A stretch of 64,000 nucleotides of DNA from Streptomyces litmocidini (GTDB lineage: Bacteria > Actinomycetota > Actinomycetes > Streptomycetales > Streptomycetaceae), in NCBI RefSeq assembly GCF_014649755.1, contig NZ_BMTQ01000006.1:248001-312000 (forward strand). The letters run 5' to 3'. Position 1 is the first letter of the stretch. Each line of letters starts with the position of its first letter. A model generated the notes under the pieces. It ran no database searches. It saw only the letters and a list, made by a program, of their open reading frames with translations, and was not told the DNA's origin. The translations under genes were made by a program, and so were the position numbers. Positions 25,472 through 33,249 of the stretch are shown in pieces.

Positions 25472-26463
25472 CACGTGACGGGAACGGCGCCCTCGGCCCT
25501 CACCCGGTCGACCCGTGTCCGCCAGGAGGGGCCGGCAGCGGGCTCCCGGAGCTGGATCCCGTTGGCTCGGCGGGCCAGTTCCCCGCGGCAGCCGCCGCAG
25601 TGCGTCTCGCCGCCGACCGGCCGGAAGACGTGCTCGTCGCCGAACCCCTCGCAGGTGACCAGGCCCGGCCGGGCTGCTTCGGCCGGGCGATCCTGGGGCC
25701 TCGCGGGCAGCAGCGGGACCGGGAGCTTCTCCGTCAGGCGGTGACGCAGGAACCCGACCGCCGAACGGACGCCGGTACGCGGCAGATGGGCCGTCAGGGC
25801 GTGCCTGAGGTCCGCGACGGACACCCCGCGCCGGAGCCACTCCGCCGCCGCCTCGGCCAGGCCACGGGCCTCCCTGACGCCGAGCAGCAGGTCCCGGTTC
25901 TGGTGCCGGAGCGACAGCAACAGGCGCTCGGCCTCGACGGTTTCGGGTGTGGCGTCGACGGCTTCCGGGGTCGTGTCCGCTTCCGGCTCCGGCTTCGGCT
26001 TCGGCGCCGGCTCTTCGGTGGGTGGGTGGGGAGAAGTCTTCTCTCCGTCTTTGTCTTTCGGAGAAGAGGTCACCGGATTCCGGCCCCCTGTCGAACCGAC
26101 CGCCCGTTCCCGCACACTCGGCGACTCGGTCGGCACCCCGTCCCTGACCCCGTTCGGCTCGTCACGCGTGAGGGTGACATTGGAGATCAGCTGCTCGGTG
26201 GTCCAATGCCCGCGTCGGCTCTGCCACCGCCACTCGTCGAGGTATCCGTTCTGGATCAGACACTCCTTGGCCCGGTGGTACGCCCGGGGCTTCATCCCCA
26301 GGTCCGCCGCGTGCTCGCCGAGCGGCTTGTACGAAGCGGAGGCGGGGAGGCCCTGGACGTACATCAGGAGGATCTTCGCGTCGCTGTTCAGGCGCGGATG
26401 ACGCACGACACCGTTCGAAACCTTGGTGAAGGACTGAACGGGGGCGATAGCATGCCGAAGCAT
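25471..26463 (-). CDS. HTH-domain protein of the XRE/DUF397 neighbourhood, 330 aa
   Basis: Starts MLRHAIAPVQSFTKVSNGVVRHPRLN, a conserved N-terminus of Streptomyces winged-helix 'helix-turn-helix domain-containing' proteins resembling plasmid replication initiators (PLGEHAADLGMKPRAYHRAKECL is the HTH). The middle is a Pro/Glu/Lys-rich linker. The C-terminus has a zinc-ribbon-like CEGFGDEHVFRPVGGETHCGGC. It probably binds DNA. It lies upstream of the hypothetical gene/XRE/DUF397 cassette and reads away from it. Confidence 0.72.
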   Translation of the reverse strand: MLRHAIAPVQSFTKVSNGVVRHPRLNSDAKILLMYVQGLPASASYKPLGEHAADLGMKPRAYHRAKECLIQNGYLDEWRWQSRRGHWTTEQLISNVTLTRDEPNGVRDGVPTESPSVRERAVGSTGGRNPVTSSPKDKDGEKTSPHPPTEEPAPKPKPEPEADTTPEAVDATPETVEAERLLLSLRHQNRDLLLGVREARGLAEAAAEWLRRGVSVADLRHALTAHLPRTGVRSAVGFLRHRLTEKLPVPLLPARPQDRPAEAARPGLVTCEGFGDEHVFRPVGGETHCGGCRGELARRANGIQLREPAAGPSWRTRVDRVRAEGAVPVT

Positions 26464-26567
26464 TTCCGGTGGACCTCGTGATTCCACTGGAGTGAAGGTC
26501 CCCGGGTTCACTGGTGTTGGCGCACCAGCCGGGGGCCGCTCCGTTTTCACGGAGCGTGACGATGCGA

Positions 26568-26978
26568 TCACCGTAGCGCACACTTCACCATCTGATGCAA
26601 CAACTCCGGCTCCACGAACGGATCTTCGATGGTCGGCCGGGACCTCCAGTCCAGCGGCCAGGTCACCCCGTGCAGCGCCGGAATCCCGACGAACGCCTGA
26701 CCCCTCCCGTTCCGGCTCAGCGCCCGCGCCGGAGCCGGCCACGCGTGCGCGGCGGCGGTCTGCGGCGGCAACAGGAAGTAGTGGTTCTTCTCTCCCGTCG
26801 CCTCGCGGACGATCGGCCCCGCCTGGAAGTCCGTGAACTCCATCAGGCGGTACGCCACGTCCTCACCGAGGAAACCCCCGATCCGTACGGCGTCGAAGTG
26901 GACCCCGGCGTGACGGAGGGCGTGACCGGACGCGGGCACCCAAGAAGGCACGCTGTCAAGCGACTTGCGCAGATTCAT
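26568..26978 (-). CDS. Conserved hypothetical protein, 136 aa
   Basis: Begins MNLRKSLDSVPSWVPASGHAL and contains GVHFDAVRIGG and EKNHYFLLPP. I recognise this as a recurring Streptomyces protein encoded next to XRE-DUF5753 regulators; its function is unknown. Soluble, no signal peptide. It ends with PTIEDPFVEPELLHQMV. The divergent partner, 81 bp away, is the XRE gene; this conserved arrangement suggests the XRE regulator controls it or acts with it. Confidence 0.7.
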   Translation of the reverse strand: MNLRKSLDSVPSWVPASGHALRHAGVHFDAVRIGGFLGEDVAYRLMEFTDFQAGPIVREATGEKNHYFLLPPQTAAAHAWPAPARALSRNGRGQAFVGIPALHGVTWPLDWRSRPTIEDPFVEPELLHQMVKCALR

Positions 26979-27059
26979 GCGGCCAGCTTGGCCGCCGTGA
27001 TCTCCTGTGACCAGCGACACAGTCCGGTTGTGCAGGACTGTGCACTCGGGAGGTCGGGT

Positions 27060-27878
27060 GTGAACAAGGAGACCACGGGGAACGTGGGCGCGGCCAAGGC
27101 CTTCGGGCGACTTCTGCGTTTCTACCGGGAACAGGCAGGAGTCTCGCAGGAAGGCCTGGGCAAGGAGACCGGGTATTCCAAGTCCCAAGTGGCCATGATC
27201 GAGCGCGGACAGCGACGGCCGAAGGGAAGGTTCGTCGAAATCGCGGACCCGTTCTTAGGTGCACAAGGTGCACTTCTGGAGGTCGCGGAGGAACTGTCGG
27301 CGAGCGGGATCGCGGCCTGGTTCGAGGACTACTTGGAGGAGGAGTCGAAGGCGACTGGCATCCACAAGTACGAAACACACCTCATCCCAGGACTGCTGCA
27401 GACCCCGGACTACGCACGAGCGGTCTTCGAGAGCGCCGTCCCCGCCCTGGAGGACGACGAGGTCGAGGCAGGCGTCACGGCCCGGATCAAGAGGCACGAG
27501 TTGTACTTCCGCAAGCCGTCACCGTTGGTCACCTTCGTCCTGGAGAAGTCGGCTCTCACCAAGCCTCTCGGGGGACCGGACGTACTACGTAAGGCTCTGG
27601 AGTACGTGCGCGAGTGCGCCGACCTGCGGAACGTCACCATCCAGGTGATGCCGGACAACCGTCGGTCACATGCCGGGCTGAGCGGGTCCTTCACCCTCCT
27701 GGAGACGGAGGAGCGCCGCAGTCAACTGGTCTACGTCGAAGGACAGGTCGGACGGTACTTTCTCAGCGAACAGCCGGACGTGGGGATCGTCTTCGCCCGC
27801 TACAGCGCCCTGCGGGCGCAGGCCCTCACGCCGGAGGACTCCGCACGACTCATCGAACAGGTGGCACGAAGGCTATGA
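27060..27878 (+). CDS. XRE-family regulator with DUF5753 domain, 272 aa; contains a TTA codon
   Basis: A helix-turn-helix at residues 15-70 (YREQAGVSQEGLGKETGYS...VAMIERGQRRP) followed by a DUF5753 domain (KYETHLIPGLLQTPDYARAV; RIKRHELYFRKPSPLVTFVLE). Family members pair with DUF397 proteins as developmental or antibiotic regulators, possibly as toxin-antitoxin-like switches. GTG 27060 is preceded by GGGAGG. The leucine codon at 27255-27257 is TTA (PFLGAQ), so translation should need the bldA tRNA. The stop overlaps the DUF397 ATG by four bases. Base composition is somewhat lower in GC than its neighbours, hinting at transfer. Confidence 0.9.
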   Translation: MNKETTGNVGAAKAFGRLLRFYREQAGVSQEGLGKETGYSKSQVAMIERGQRRPKGRFVEIADPFLGAQGALLEVAEELSASGIAAWFEDYLEEESKATGIHKYETHLIPGLLQTPDYARAVFESAVPALEDDEVEAGVTARIKRHELYFRKPSPLVTFVLEKSALTKPLGGPDVLRKALEYVRECADLRNVTIQVMPDNRRSHAGLSGSFTLLETEERRSQLVYVEGQVGRYFLSEQPDVGIVFARYSALRAQALTPEDSARLIEQVARRL

Positions 27879-28048
27879 GTACCGACCTCGACTGGTTCAA
27901 GAGCAGTTACAGCAGCGAGCAGGGCGGCGACTGCGTCGAGGTCGCCTCCTCCCCCGACTCCGTTCACGTCCGTGACTCCAAGGACACCGCCCTCCCCTCC
28001 TTCTCCGTCTCTCCCGACGCCTGGGGCGCCTTCATCGACGCGGTGTGA
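27875..28048 (+). CDS. DUF397 protein, 57 aa
   Basis: A textbook DUF397: DLDWFKSSYSSEQGGDCVEVA, VHVRDSKD, then the F-x-x-x-W-x-x-F pattern (FSVSPDAWGAFIDAV). Translationally coupled to the XRE-DUF5753 gene by an ATGA overlap and followed by a strong terminator. Known pairs (BldB-type/WhiJ-like systems) work as a regulator with its small partner or antagonist. Confidence 0.93.
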   Translation: MSTDLDWFKSSYSSEQGGDCVEVASSPDSVHVRDSKDTALPSFSVSPDAWGAFIDAV

Positions 28049-28053
28049 AAGCC

Positions 28054-28086
28054 GAGGGCCTCCACCCGTCAGGGGTGGAGGCCCTC
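28054..28086. terminator. Terminator after the XRE/DUF397 operon
   Basis: A perfect 14-bp stem GAGGGCCTCCACCC/GGGTGGAGGCCCTC with a 5-base loop. Six bases after the DUF397 stop; also serves the convergent FG-GAP gene. Confidence 0.85.
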
Positions 28087-28106
28087 AGTAGCTGCTGTTC
28101 AGTGGA

Positions 28107-29330
28107 TCAGAACGCGCCGTTCAGGCCCCACCAATTGCCGTCCTCCGGGACGCCCGCGTTGAACGCGCCCGTGCCCTTGCCCGTGTAGAGGACCAGGCAG
28201 CCCACGCCTCGGCAGCCCTCGCCGACGTAGTTGCTGTTGGTGATCGTCGCCAGGTCGTTGCGGCCGTCGGCGTTGTAGTCGCCGACCGCGAGGAACGTCG
28301 CCATGACGTTCCAGCCGCCGCTGCCGATCAGGGCGCGCGAGCCGACGCCGCCGGTGCTGGTGCCCGGGTAGAACCAGAGCTTGCCCGTGGAGCCCTCGCG
28401 GGCGATCAGGTCGGGCCGGAGGTCACCGTTCAGGTCACCGGCGCCGACGAGGGCGTTCATGGCGTTCCAGCCGCCGCTGCCGATCAGCTTCCGCGCGCCG
28501 AGGCCGGTGCTGGTGCCCGGGTACAGCCACAGCTTGCCCGTGGACTTCTCGACGGCGAGGAGGTCCGAGCGGCTGTCGCCGGTCAGGTTGCCGAAGGCGG
28601 TGATCTTGTCCATGGCGTTCCAGCCGCCGGAGCCGATCAGCTTCCGCGTGCCGACGGCGCCGGTGCCCGTGCCCGGGTACAGCCACAGCTTGCCGGTGGA
28701 CTTCTCGCGGGCGATGACGTCCTCACGGCCGTCGCCGGTGAAGTCGCCGTGCCGGGCCAGGGCGTTCATGGCGTTCCAGCCGCCGCTGCCGATCAGCTTG
28801 CCCGAGCCGTCGCCGGGCAGGAACCACAGGCGGCCGGCCGTGTCACGGACGACGACGTCCGACTTCTTGTCCGCGTTGAGGTCGCCGAAGCCCGCCGCCT
28901 TCGGGGCGGTCGAGGCGTACCACTCGGGGTACGCGGGCAGGGCGCACTCGCGCTCCGTCGGTACGAACTTCAGCGAGCTGACGGAGTTGGTGCCCGGGCC
29001 GCCCCACTCGGTGCCCGCCGGGTCCGGGGGCGTGGAGTAGACGGCCCCCGAGGTGCCGTAGTTCGCGTCCTCGTACAGGCAGGCGAACTTGTTCGTCCGG
29101 TTCACGATCGAGCGGAACGTGTTGTCCCACGTCCCGAGCGTCGCCGTGTTCACGTTCGTCTTGTACATCGTGCCGGTGCCGTTGTCGGACTTCCAGGCAC
29201 AGAAGTAGCCGGACGGGCAGTCGCTGATCGCGGCCTGCGCCGGCGCCGCGCCCGCGCCGAAGAGGCCGAGCGAGGTGAGCCCCAGCGTCGTGGCCACCGT
29301 GGCCACGCGCCGCAGCATGGAATTGCGCAT
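28107..29330 (-). CDS. Secreted FG-GAP/VCBS repeat protein with peptidase-inhibitor I36-like domain, 407 aa
   Basis: A Sec signal peptide (residues 1 to about 37, ending GAAPAQAA), then an I36-type domain (CPSGYFCAWKSDNGTGTMY, CLYEDANYG), then five FG-GAP/VCBS beta-propeller-like repeats with GDLNADKKSDVVVRD, GDFTGDGREDVIARE and GDLNGDLRPDLIARE calcium-type loops and the recurring LIGSGGWNAM. Extracellular; FG-GAP modules usually bind ligands or calcium. I36 domains inhibit metalloproteases in Streptomyces. ATG 29330 follows GGAGGGAA. Single gene, divergent from the phage-type propeller gene. Confidence 0.87.
   Translation of the reverse strand: MRNSMLRRVATVATTLGLTSLGLFGAGAAPAQAAISDCPSGYFCAWKSDNGTGTMYKTNVNTATLGTWDNTFRSIVNRTNKFACLYEDANYGTSGAVYSTPPDPAGTEWGGPGTNSVSSLKFVPTERECALPAYPEWYASTAPKAAGFGDLNADKKSDVVVRDTAGRLWFLPGDGSGKLIGSGGWNAMNALARHGDFTGDGREDVIAREKSTGKLWLYPGTGTGAVGTRKLIGSGGWNAMDKITAFGNLTGDSRSDLLAVEKSTGKLWLYPGTSTGLGARKLIGSGGWNAMNALVGAGDLNGDLRPDLIAREGSTGKLWFYPGTSTGGVGSRALIGSGGWNVMATFLAVGDYNADGRNDLATITNSNYVGEGCRGVGCLVLYTGKGTGAFNAGVPEDGNWWGLNGAF
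28308..28870. repeat. FG-GAP-encoding direct repeats (about 153-156 bp period)
   Basis: The block GTTCCAGCCGCCGCTGCCGA recurs with start points at 28308, 28464, 28617 and 28773 (spacing 156, 153, 156), encoding successive GSGGWN-containing modules. High nucleotide identity suggests recent duplication or gene conversion. Confidence 0.85.
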
Positions 29331-29521
29331 CGAGTTCCCTCCCACCGGCGCGGAGACCTACTGCTCGACGCGCCGTGGGAGGGACCGTACCGTGCCGGGT
29401 CCCTCCCGTCACCGCGGGGGCACCCCATTTCCGGAATGCCCGCTTCCTGGCGGCCTCCCGTCCGGCCACGGCGCCGGAGCCGTAGTCTCGGCCCCTCTTG
29501 TCGATCTTGAGAGGTTGCCGA

Positions 29522-30724
29522 ATGATCACACTCGCCTCCGCCGTCCCGCCGCCCGTCCTCCTCAACGCCGCGCAGCTCGCCTACGCGGGCAGCGTCGCCC
29601 AGTCCTTCTTCTGGGACCTCGTCGGCCGGCACTGGTACGTGTGCCAGCGGAACGTCACCACGGGCGACGAGGAGCGCATCCTCGTCACGCGGCTCACCGC
29701 CGAAGGAGACGTCGTGGACTCGATGCACATCAGCCACGCCGGTCACGGGGCGAACATAGGCGTCGAACACACCGGGAACTCGGTCTTCCTGTGGACCGAC
29801 GCGCTGCCGAACGGCCACTGGGCCTCGGCCGTCGCCCGCATCCCGTACGTCCCCGGCGGCGACGTCAACGCCTCCGACACCACCCTCCCGGCGTCCACGA
29901 TCACCTTCCACCGGCCCCGGCCGAGCGGCTCGGTCCACCGGGTGTCGGCGACGATCGACCCGACGCGGCGCGAGCTGATCTACCGCTGGCAGTCGAACGA
30001 CGTCTCCTCCGACAAGGCGGTCGGCGGCATCGACCGCTACGCCCTGGACGCCGTCGTCGCCGGCACGTACACCCCGCTGGCCACGCGCCCCTTCCCGGCC
30101 TCCGGCCGGTCCCTCCAGGGGTACACGAGCCTCGGCGACCACATCTACACGCTCTACGGCCTGCCGGGCGAGGAGTCCCGGGTGACCTGCACCCGCTGGG
30201 ACACCGGCGAGGTGGTGCAGGACGAGCCGCTCACCGCCTTCCCCTCGGTCGTGGGCCGCGAGCCCGAGGGGCTGTGCGTGTACGAGATCGCCGGGGCGCC
30301 TCCCACCCTGGCCTTCGGCGTCGTGAGCGGGGCCGACGGCGCGCGCCGCTTCAACGCGGGCCGGTTCCCCCGGCCGGAGACCAACCCGTGGGTGCCGCTC
30401 CCCTACGACACCGCCGTGCTCGCGCCGAACGGCGCGAGCTACGCGCCGCAGTACCGGATCGCCGGCGACCAGGTGCACCTGCACTTCTCGCTCGACCGGG
30501 TCGACAAGGGGCCCTGGGCCAGCGGGACGAAGCTGTTCCAGCTGCCGGTGCCCGCCCGGCCGAACCGTACGCAGCGGCTCGTCGGCGTGGTCTCCGGCGC
30601 GTTCGTGACGGGACAGCCCCTGACCGTACGGCTCGAAGTGACGGCCGACGGCTGGGTGACGCTCTTCGACGACCGCGGCTTCAAGGGGTGGATCGGCGCG
30701 GACGTCAGCTTCTGGACCTGCTGA
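29522..30724 (+). CDS. Phage receptor-binding-protein-like beta-propeller (P68 RBP/TagC-like), 400 aa
   Basis: Reads MITLASAVPPPVLLNAAQLAYAG and contains QSFFWDLVGRHWYVCQRNVT, VDSMHISHAGHGANIGVE and GYTSLGDHIYTLYG, a pattern I associate with the P68 tail/TagC-like beta-propeller annotated in Streptomyces as 'phage baseplate protein'. No signal peptide. No other tail, capsid or holin genes are nearby, so it is not part of a visible prophage or a contractile tail operon. ATG 29522 follows GAGAGG. Function in the host is unknown; carbohydrate or cell-wall polymer binding is the family expectation. Confidence 0.7.
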   Translation: MITLASAVPPPVLLNAAQLAYAGSVAQSFFWDLVGRHWYVCQRNVTTGDEERILVTRLTAEGDVVDSMHISHAGHGANIGVEHTGNSVFLWTDALPNGHWASAVARIPYVPGGDVNASDTTLPASTITFHRPRPSGSVHRVSATIDPTRRELIYRWQSNDVSSDKAVGGIDRYALDAVVAGTYTPLATRPFPASGRSLQGYTSLGDHIYTLYGLPGEESRVTCTRWDTGEVVQDEPLTAFPSVVGREPEGLCVYEIAGAPPTLAFGVVSGADGARRFNAGRFPRPETNPWVPLPYDTAVLAPNGASYAPQYRIAGDQVHLHFSLDRVDKGPWASGTKLFQLPVPARPNRTQRLVGVVSGAFVTGQPLTVRLEVTADGWVTLFDDRGFKGWIGADVSFWTC

Positions 30725-31499
30725 CGGCCCGTTCGATGTCTTCGGAGGCGGCCCGGCGGGCCGCCTCCTCGATCCGTCCCGGCTCACTGAGCGCGAACGG
30801 ACGGGGCAGGGCGACGGTCCGGGTGCCCCGGGCCGCGACGGGGCGGGGTCCGACGTGGGTCAGCACGCCGTACCGGGCCGGGTCCACGCGGCCCTCGCGG
30901 ACGTCCCCGACGGTGGCGTACGTGACGTCGTACCCCTCCTCCTCCAGCCAGCGCACGACGCTCGCCTCCACGTCCGCCCGGCCGGAGACGAGGTGGAGGA
31001 CGCCCGAGGCGCGGGCGGGCTCCCGGACGACGAAGTGGACGTGGGTGCGGTGGCCGTCGGGCGTGGTGAGGACGGCGAGGAAGAGGCCCGAGACCCACGC
31101 GTCCGGGACCTCCAGGGTCCAGACCGTCCCGGCGTCGGTGTCCGTCAGGAGGTGCCGGGCGCGCACGCCTCCGTAGTGGCCGACGCGGTAGACCGACACG
31201 GTCGCGCCGGCCCGGGAGACGCGGAGGCGGAGGGTCTCGCCGGGGGCGACGGAGTCCCGGTCGGGACGGCCCGCGATCTGCGGGCGGGCCGGGTCGACCC
31301 CGCGGGTCTCCGCGCAGCCGACGGCCCAACGGTCGGAGCCGGGCGCGCCGTTCTCCCGTACGACGGGGTTGTCACCGTTCCGGGCGGGCGGGACGGGCGC
31401 CGCCTCCGCCGTGCCCGCCAGGGCTCCGGGCGCCGCGACGGCGACGCCCGCTCCGGCTCCGAGACCGCGCAGGACCGTGCGACGGGACAGCTCCGACAT
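30705..31499 (-). CDS. Tat-exported protein, truncated N,N-dimethylformamidase-like domain, 264 aa
   Basis: The N-terminus MSELSRRTVLRGLGAGAGVAV is a twin-arginine signal. The mature part begins ENGAPGSDRWAV and continues with RPDRDSVAPGETLRLRVS and SVYRVGHYGGVRARHL, the start of the N,N-dimethylformamidase beta-subunit-like family (DUF6605-like). Those proteins are about 450-550 residues; this one stops after about 230 mature residues, so the catalytic C-terminal part is absent or replaced. Secreted. Convergent with the beta-propeller gene (20-bp overlap). Confidence 0.65.
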   Translation of the reverse strand: MSELSRRTVLRGLGAGAGVAVAAPGALAGTAEAAPVPPARNGDNPVVRENGAPGSDRWAVGCAETRGVDPARPQIAGRPDRDSVAPGETLRLRVSRAGATVSVYRVGHYGGVRARHLLTDTDAGTVWTLEVPDAWVSGLFLAVLTTPDGHRTHVHFVVREPARASGVLHLVSGRADVEASVVRWLEEEGYDVTYATVGDVREGRVDPARYGVLTHVGPRPVAARGTRTVALPRPFALSEPGRIEEAARRAASEDIERAVSRSRS

Positions 31500-31576
31500 G
31501 GGTCGACCTCCGGCCGGTTGTCATGGAGCGATCATGGTAAGGGAGGGGGCCGCCGGGGGTGATCCTGCTCCGCCAG

Positions 31577-31676
31577 GGGGTCGACACCCCGTTCAAGGGG
31601 TCGTCACCCCGTTCAGGAAGTCGTCACCCCGTTCAGGGGGTCAGCGCCCCGCTCAGGGGGTCAACACCCCGTTCAG
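31577..31676. repeat. Five tandem 20-bp repeats spanning the hydrolase stop codon
   Basis: Units start at 31577, 31597, 31617, 31637 and 31657 with consensus GGGGTCGTCACCCCGTTCAG. The last two units overlap the 3' end of the alpha/beta hydrolase gene (stop at 31653-31655), and each unit carries TCA at the same position, that is a copy of the stop on the minus strand. Confidence 0.9.
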
Positions 31677-32771
31677 GAAGGGCTCCACGGCCTCGCTCCA
31701 GGCCTCCGGGTGGCTGTAGTGGAGGAGGTGGCCCGCGTCCGGGATCTCCGCGTACGCCCCGTGGGGCAGGACCCGGACCATCTCCTGGGCCTCCGCGCGG
31801 CCCAGCTCGCCGTCCAGGCCGCGGACGACGAGGGTGGGGCAGCGGACCTGGGCGAGGGAGTCCCAGTGGGCGTCGTGGACCCAGGTCTCGCGGGAGGTCA
31901 GCATCTGCTCCGGGTCGAACACGGGGCGCCAGCCGTCGGGGTGCTCGGCCATCACCTCGGCGAAGAAGGCGCCCCGCGCCGGGTTCGGGGTCTCCACCCA
32001 CGGGTCCTCGTCGCCGAACCAGCGGTGCACGGCCTCCAGGGACGGGAAGGGCACGGGCCAGCCGCGGAACCAGTCCTGCCAGGCGCGCTGCGAGGCCGCG
32101 CCGAGGGCCGAGGCCCGCATGTCGCAGATGACGAGGGCGCGGACGAGGTCGGGACGCTCGGCGGCCAGTTGCCAGGCGGTCAGGGCACCCATGGAGTGCC
32201 CGACGAGGGTGACCGGGCCGAGGCCGAGCTGCTCGACGACGACGGCGGCGTCCGCCACGTACGCCTCGCGCGTGAAGGGGCCGCCGGCGGGCTTCTCGCT
32301 CGCCCCGTGGCCGCGCTGGTCCAGGGCCACGACCCGGTGGCCGCCGGTGAGCCGGCGGACGGCGGGGGTCCAGTGGCCGGCGTGGCCCATCAGCCCGTGG
32401 AGCAGTAACACCCCGGGGGCGGGAACCCCCGGCGCCTGCCGCGCCGGCGCCACCGGGGCCTGCGGGCCCCGCGCGGGACGGGGGACGGGACGGCCGCCGG
32501 GGCGCGCGGGGGCGTCCGGGCCGGGCTGCGGGACGATCCCGTGCCCGCCGGGCCCGGCCGCGCGGGCCGGGCTCATGTGGGCCTGGGCAGGATGGGCCGG
32601 GTCCGTGCGGTCCGGGCTCCTGTGGGCCGGGACCGTGGGGTCCGGGGCCATGCGGGCCGGGACCGTCCGGTCCGGGACCGTGCGGGCCGGCGTCGTGCGG
32701 GCCGGGGCCGTGTGGTCCCAGGCCGTCAGCCGGACGCCGTCGGCCCCGGTGACGTCGAGTCGTCGCGCCAT
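31653..32771 (-). CDS. Alpha/beta hydrolase with large low-complexity insertion, 372 aa; TTA codon
   Basis: Serine hydrolase fold: oxyanion-hole LLLHGLMGHAGHW, nucleophile elbow GHSMGAL, acid near VVRGLDGE, catalytic His in IPDAGHLLHYSHPE. Between the first strand (RRLDVTGADGVRLTAW) and the oxyanion motif lies an unusual 100-residue insert of repeated TVP/ARTxPD/PAR units (residues about 25-120), encoded by a GGGCCGGGACCGTGC-like minisatellite. The leucine at 32406-32408 is TTA, predicting bldA dependence. The ATG at 32771 is preceded by GAGGGGG. A LexA-like palindrome lies 43 bp upstream. Substrate unknown. Confidence 0.85.
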   Translation of the reverse strand: MARRLDVTGADGVRLTAWDHTAPARTTPARTVPDRTVPARMAPDPTVPAHRSPDRTDPAHPAQAHMSPARAAGPGGHGIVPQPGPDAPARPGGRPVPRPARGPQAPVAPARQAPGVPAPGVLLLHGLMGHAGHWTPAVRRLTGGHRVVALDQRGHGASEKPAGGPFTREAYVADAAVVVEQLGLGPVTLVGHSMGALTAWQLAAERPDLVRALVICDMRASALGAASQRAWQDWFRGWPVPFPSLEAVHRWFGDEDPWVETPNPARGAFFAEVMAEHPDGWRPVFDPEQMLTSRETWVHDAHWDSLAQVRCPTLVVRGLDGELGRAEAQEMVRVLPHGAYAEIPDAGHLLHYSHPEAWSEAVEPFLNGVLTP

Positions 32772-32813
32772 GGATCCGGCACCCCCTCTTTTCCGTCGAA
32801 CCTCGCCAGAGTA

Positions 32814-32829
32814 TCGAACTCGCATTCGA
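32814..32829. promoter_or_regulatory. LexA/SOS-box-like palindrome (weak)
   Basis: TCGAACTCGCATTCGA matches the actinobacterial SOS consensus TCGAAC-N4-GTTCGA with one mismatch. It lies 43 bp upstream of the alpha/beta hydrolase start. Functional LexA binding is untested. Confidence 0.3.
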
Positions 32830-32919
32830 AAATGCGCTCCTGCCACACAACACCCCTCGTTCGAGTGACAGGGCTCAAGGGTTGATGCGCGCTGCCGAGG
32901 GGAGATCTTGAACGGGAGG

Positions 32920-33024
32920 CGGACCGCTCGGGGAAAAACGGTCCGAGGGGAATGACCTTGAGAGCTCGGGGCTCCAGGTCAGCACAGGGGAGGACAGGCC
33001 CCGGCGCCGGAAGGCGCCGGGGCC
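32920..33024 (+). ncRNA. Candidate structured RNA: three consecutive hairpins (strand uncertain)
   Basis: In the 478-bp intergenic space 32772-33249, three hairpins follow each other: CGGACCG/CGGTCCG (32920-32945), TGACCT..GAGC/GCTC..AGGTCA (32953-32981), and a strong perfect 12-bp GGCCCCGGCGCC/GGCGCCGGGGCC with GGAA loop (32997-33024) that could be its terminator. A TTGATG hexamer at 32881 could be a -35. No ORF with a convincing ribosome-binding site lies across it. It may be an sRNA or only the leader of the downstream gene. Confidence 0.35.
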
Positions 33025-33249
33025 CTCTGTCGTCCACGGCCCTCATGACCCCACCCCCGCACCCGCTCATCGCACCGCTCGTACCAGCGTGGCACGACGA
33101 GGCCGCGGGCGTGGCGATTCCGGCGTAAAACGGGGCGCATGACGGATCGTTCGGTCCCGGAGACCGGGCCGATACGGCTCCGTGATCGAGCCGGATCCGT
33201 GATCTCCCACCCCTACGACCGACCGGACGCCCCATGCGTCAATCGGGGC

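Noticed and set aside
28308..28870. Possible CRISPR-like or mobile repeat in the FG-GAP gene
   Set aside because: The 153-156 bp periodicity matches protein modules and keeps frame.
29522..30724. Prophage or contractile injection system region
   Set aside because: Only one phage-type gene; no tail, capsid, integrase, or attachment sites seen.
31577..31676. Possible CRISPR array (20-bp repeats)
   Set aside because: Units are contiguous, no spacers, and no cas genes; simple tandem repeat.
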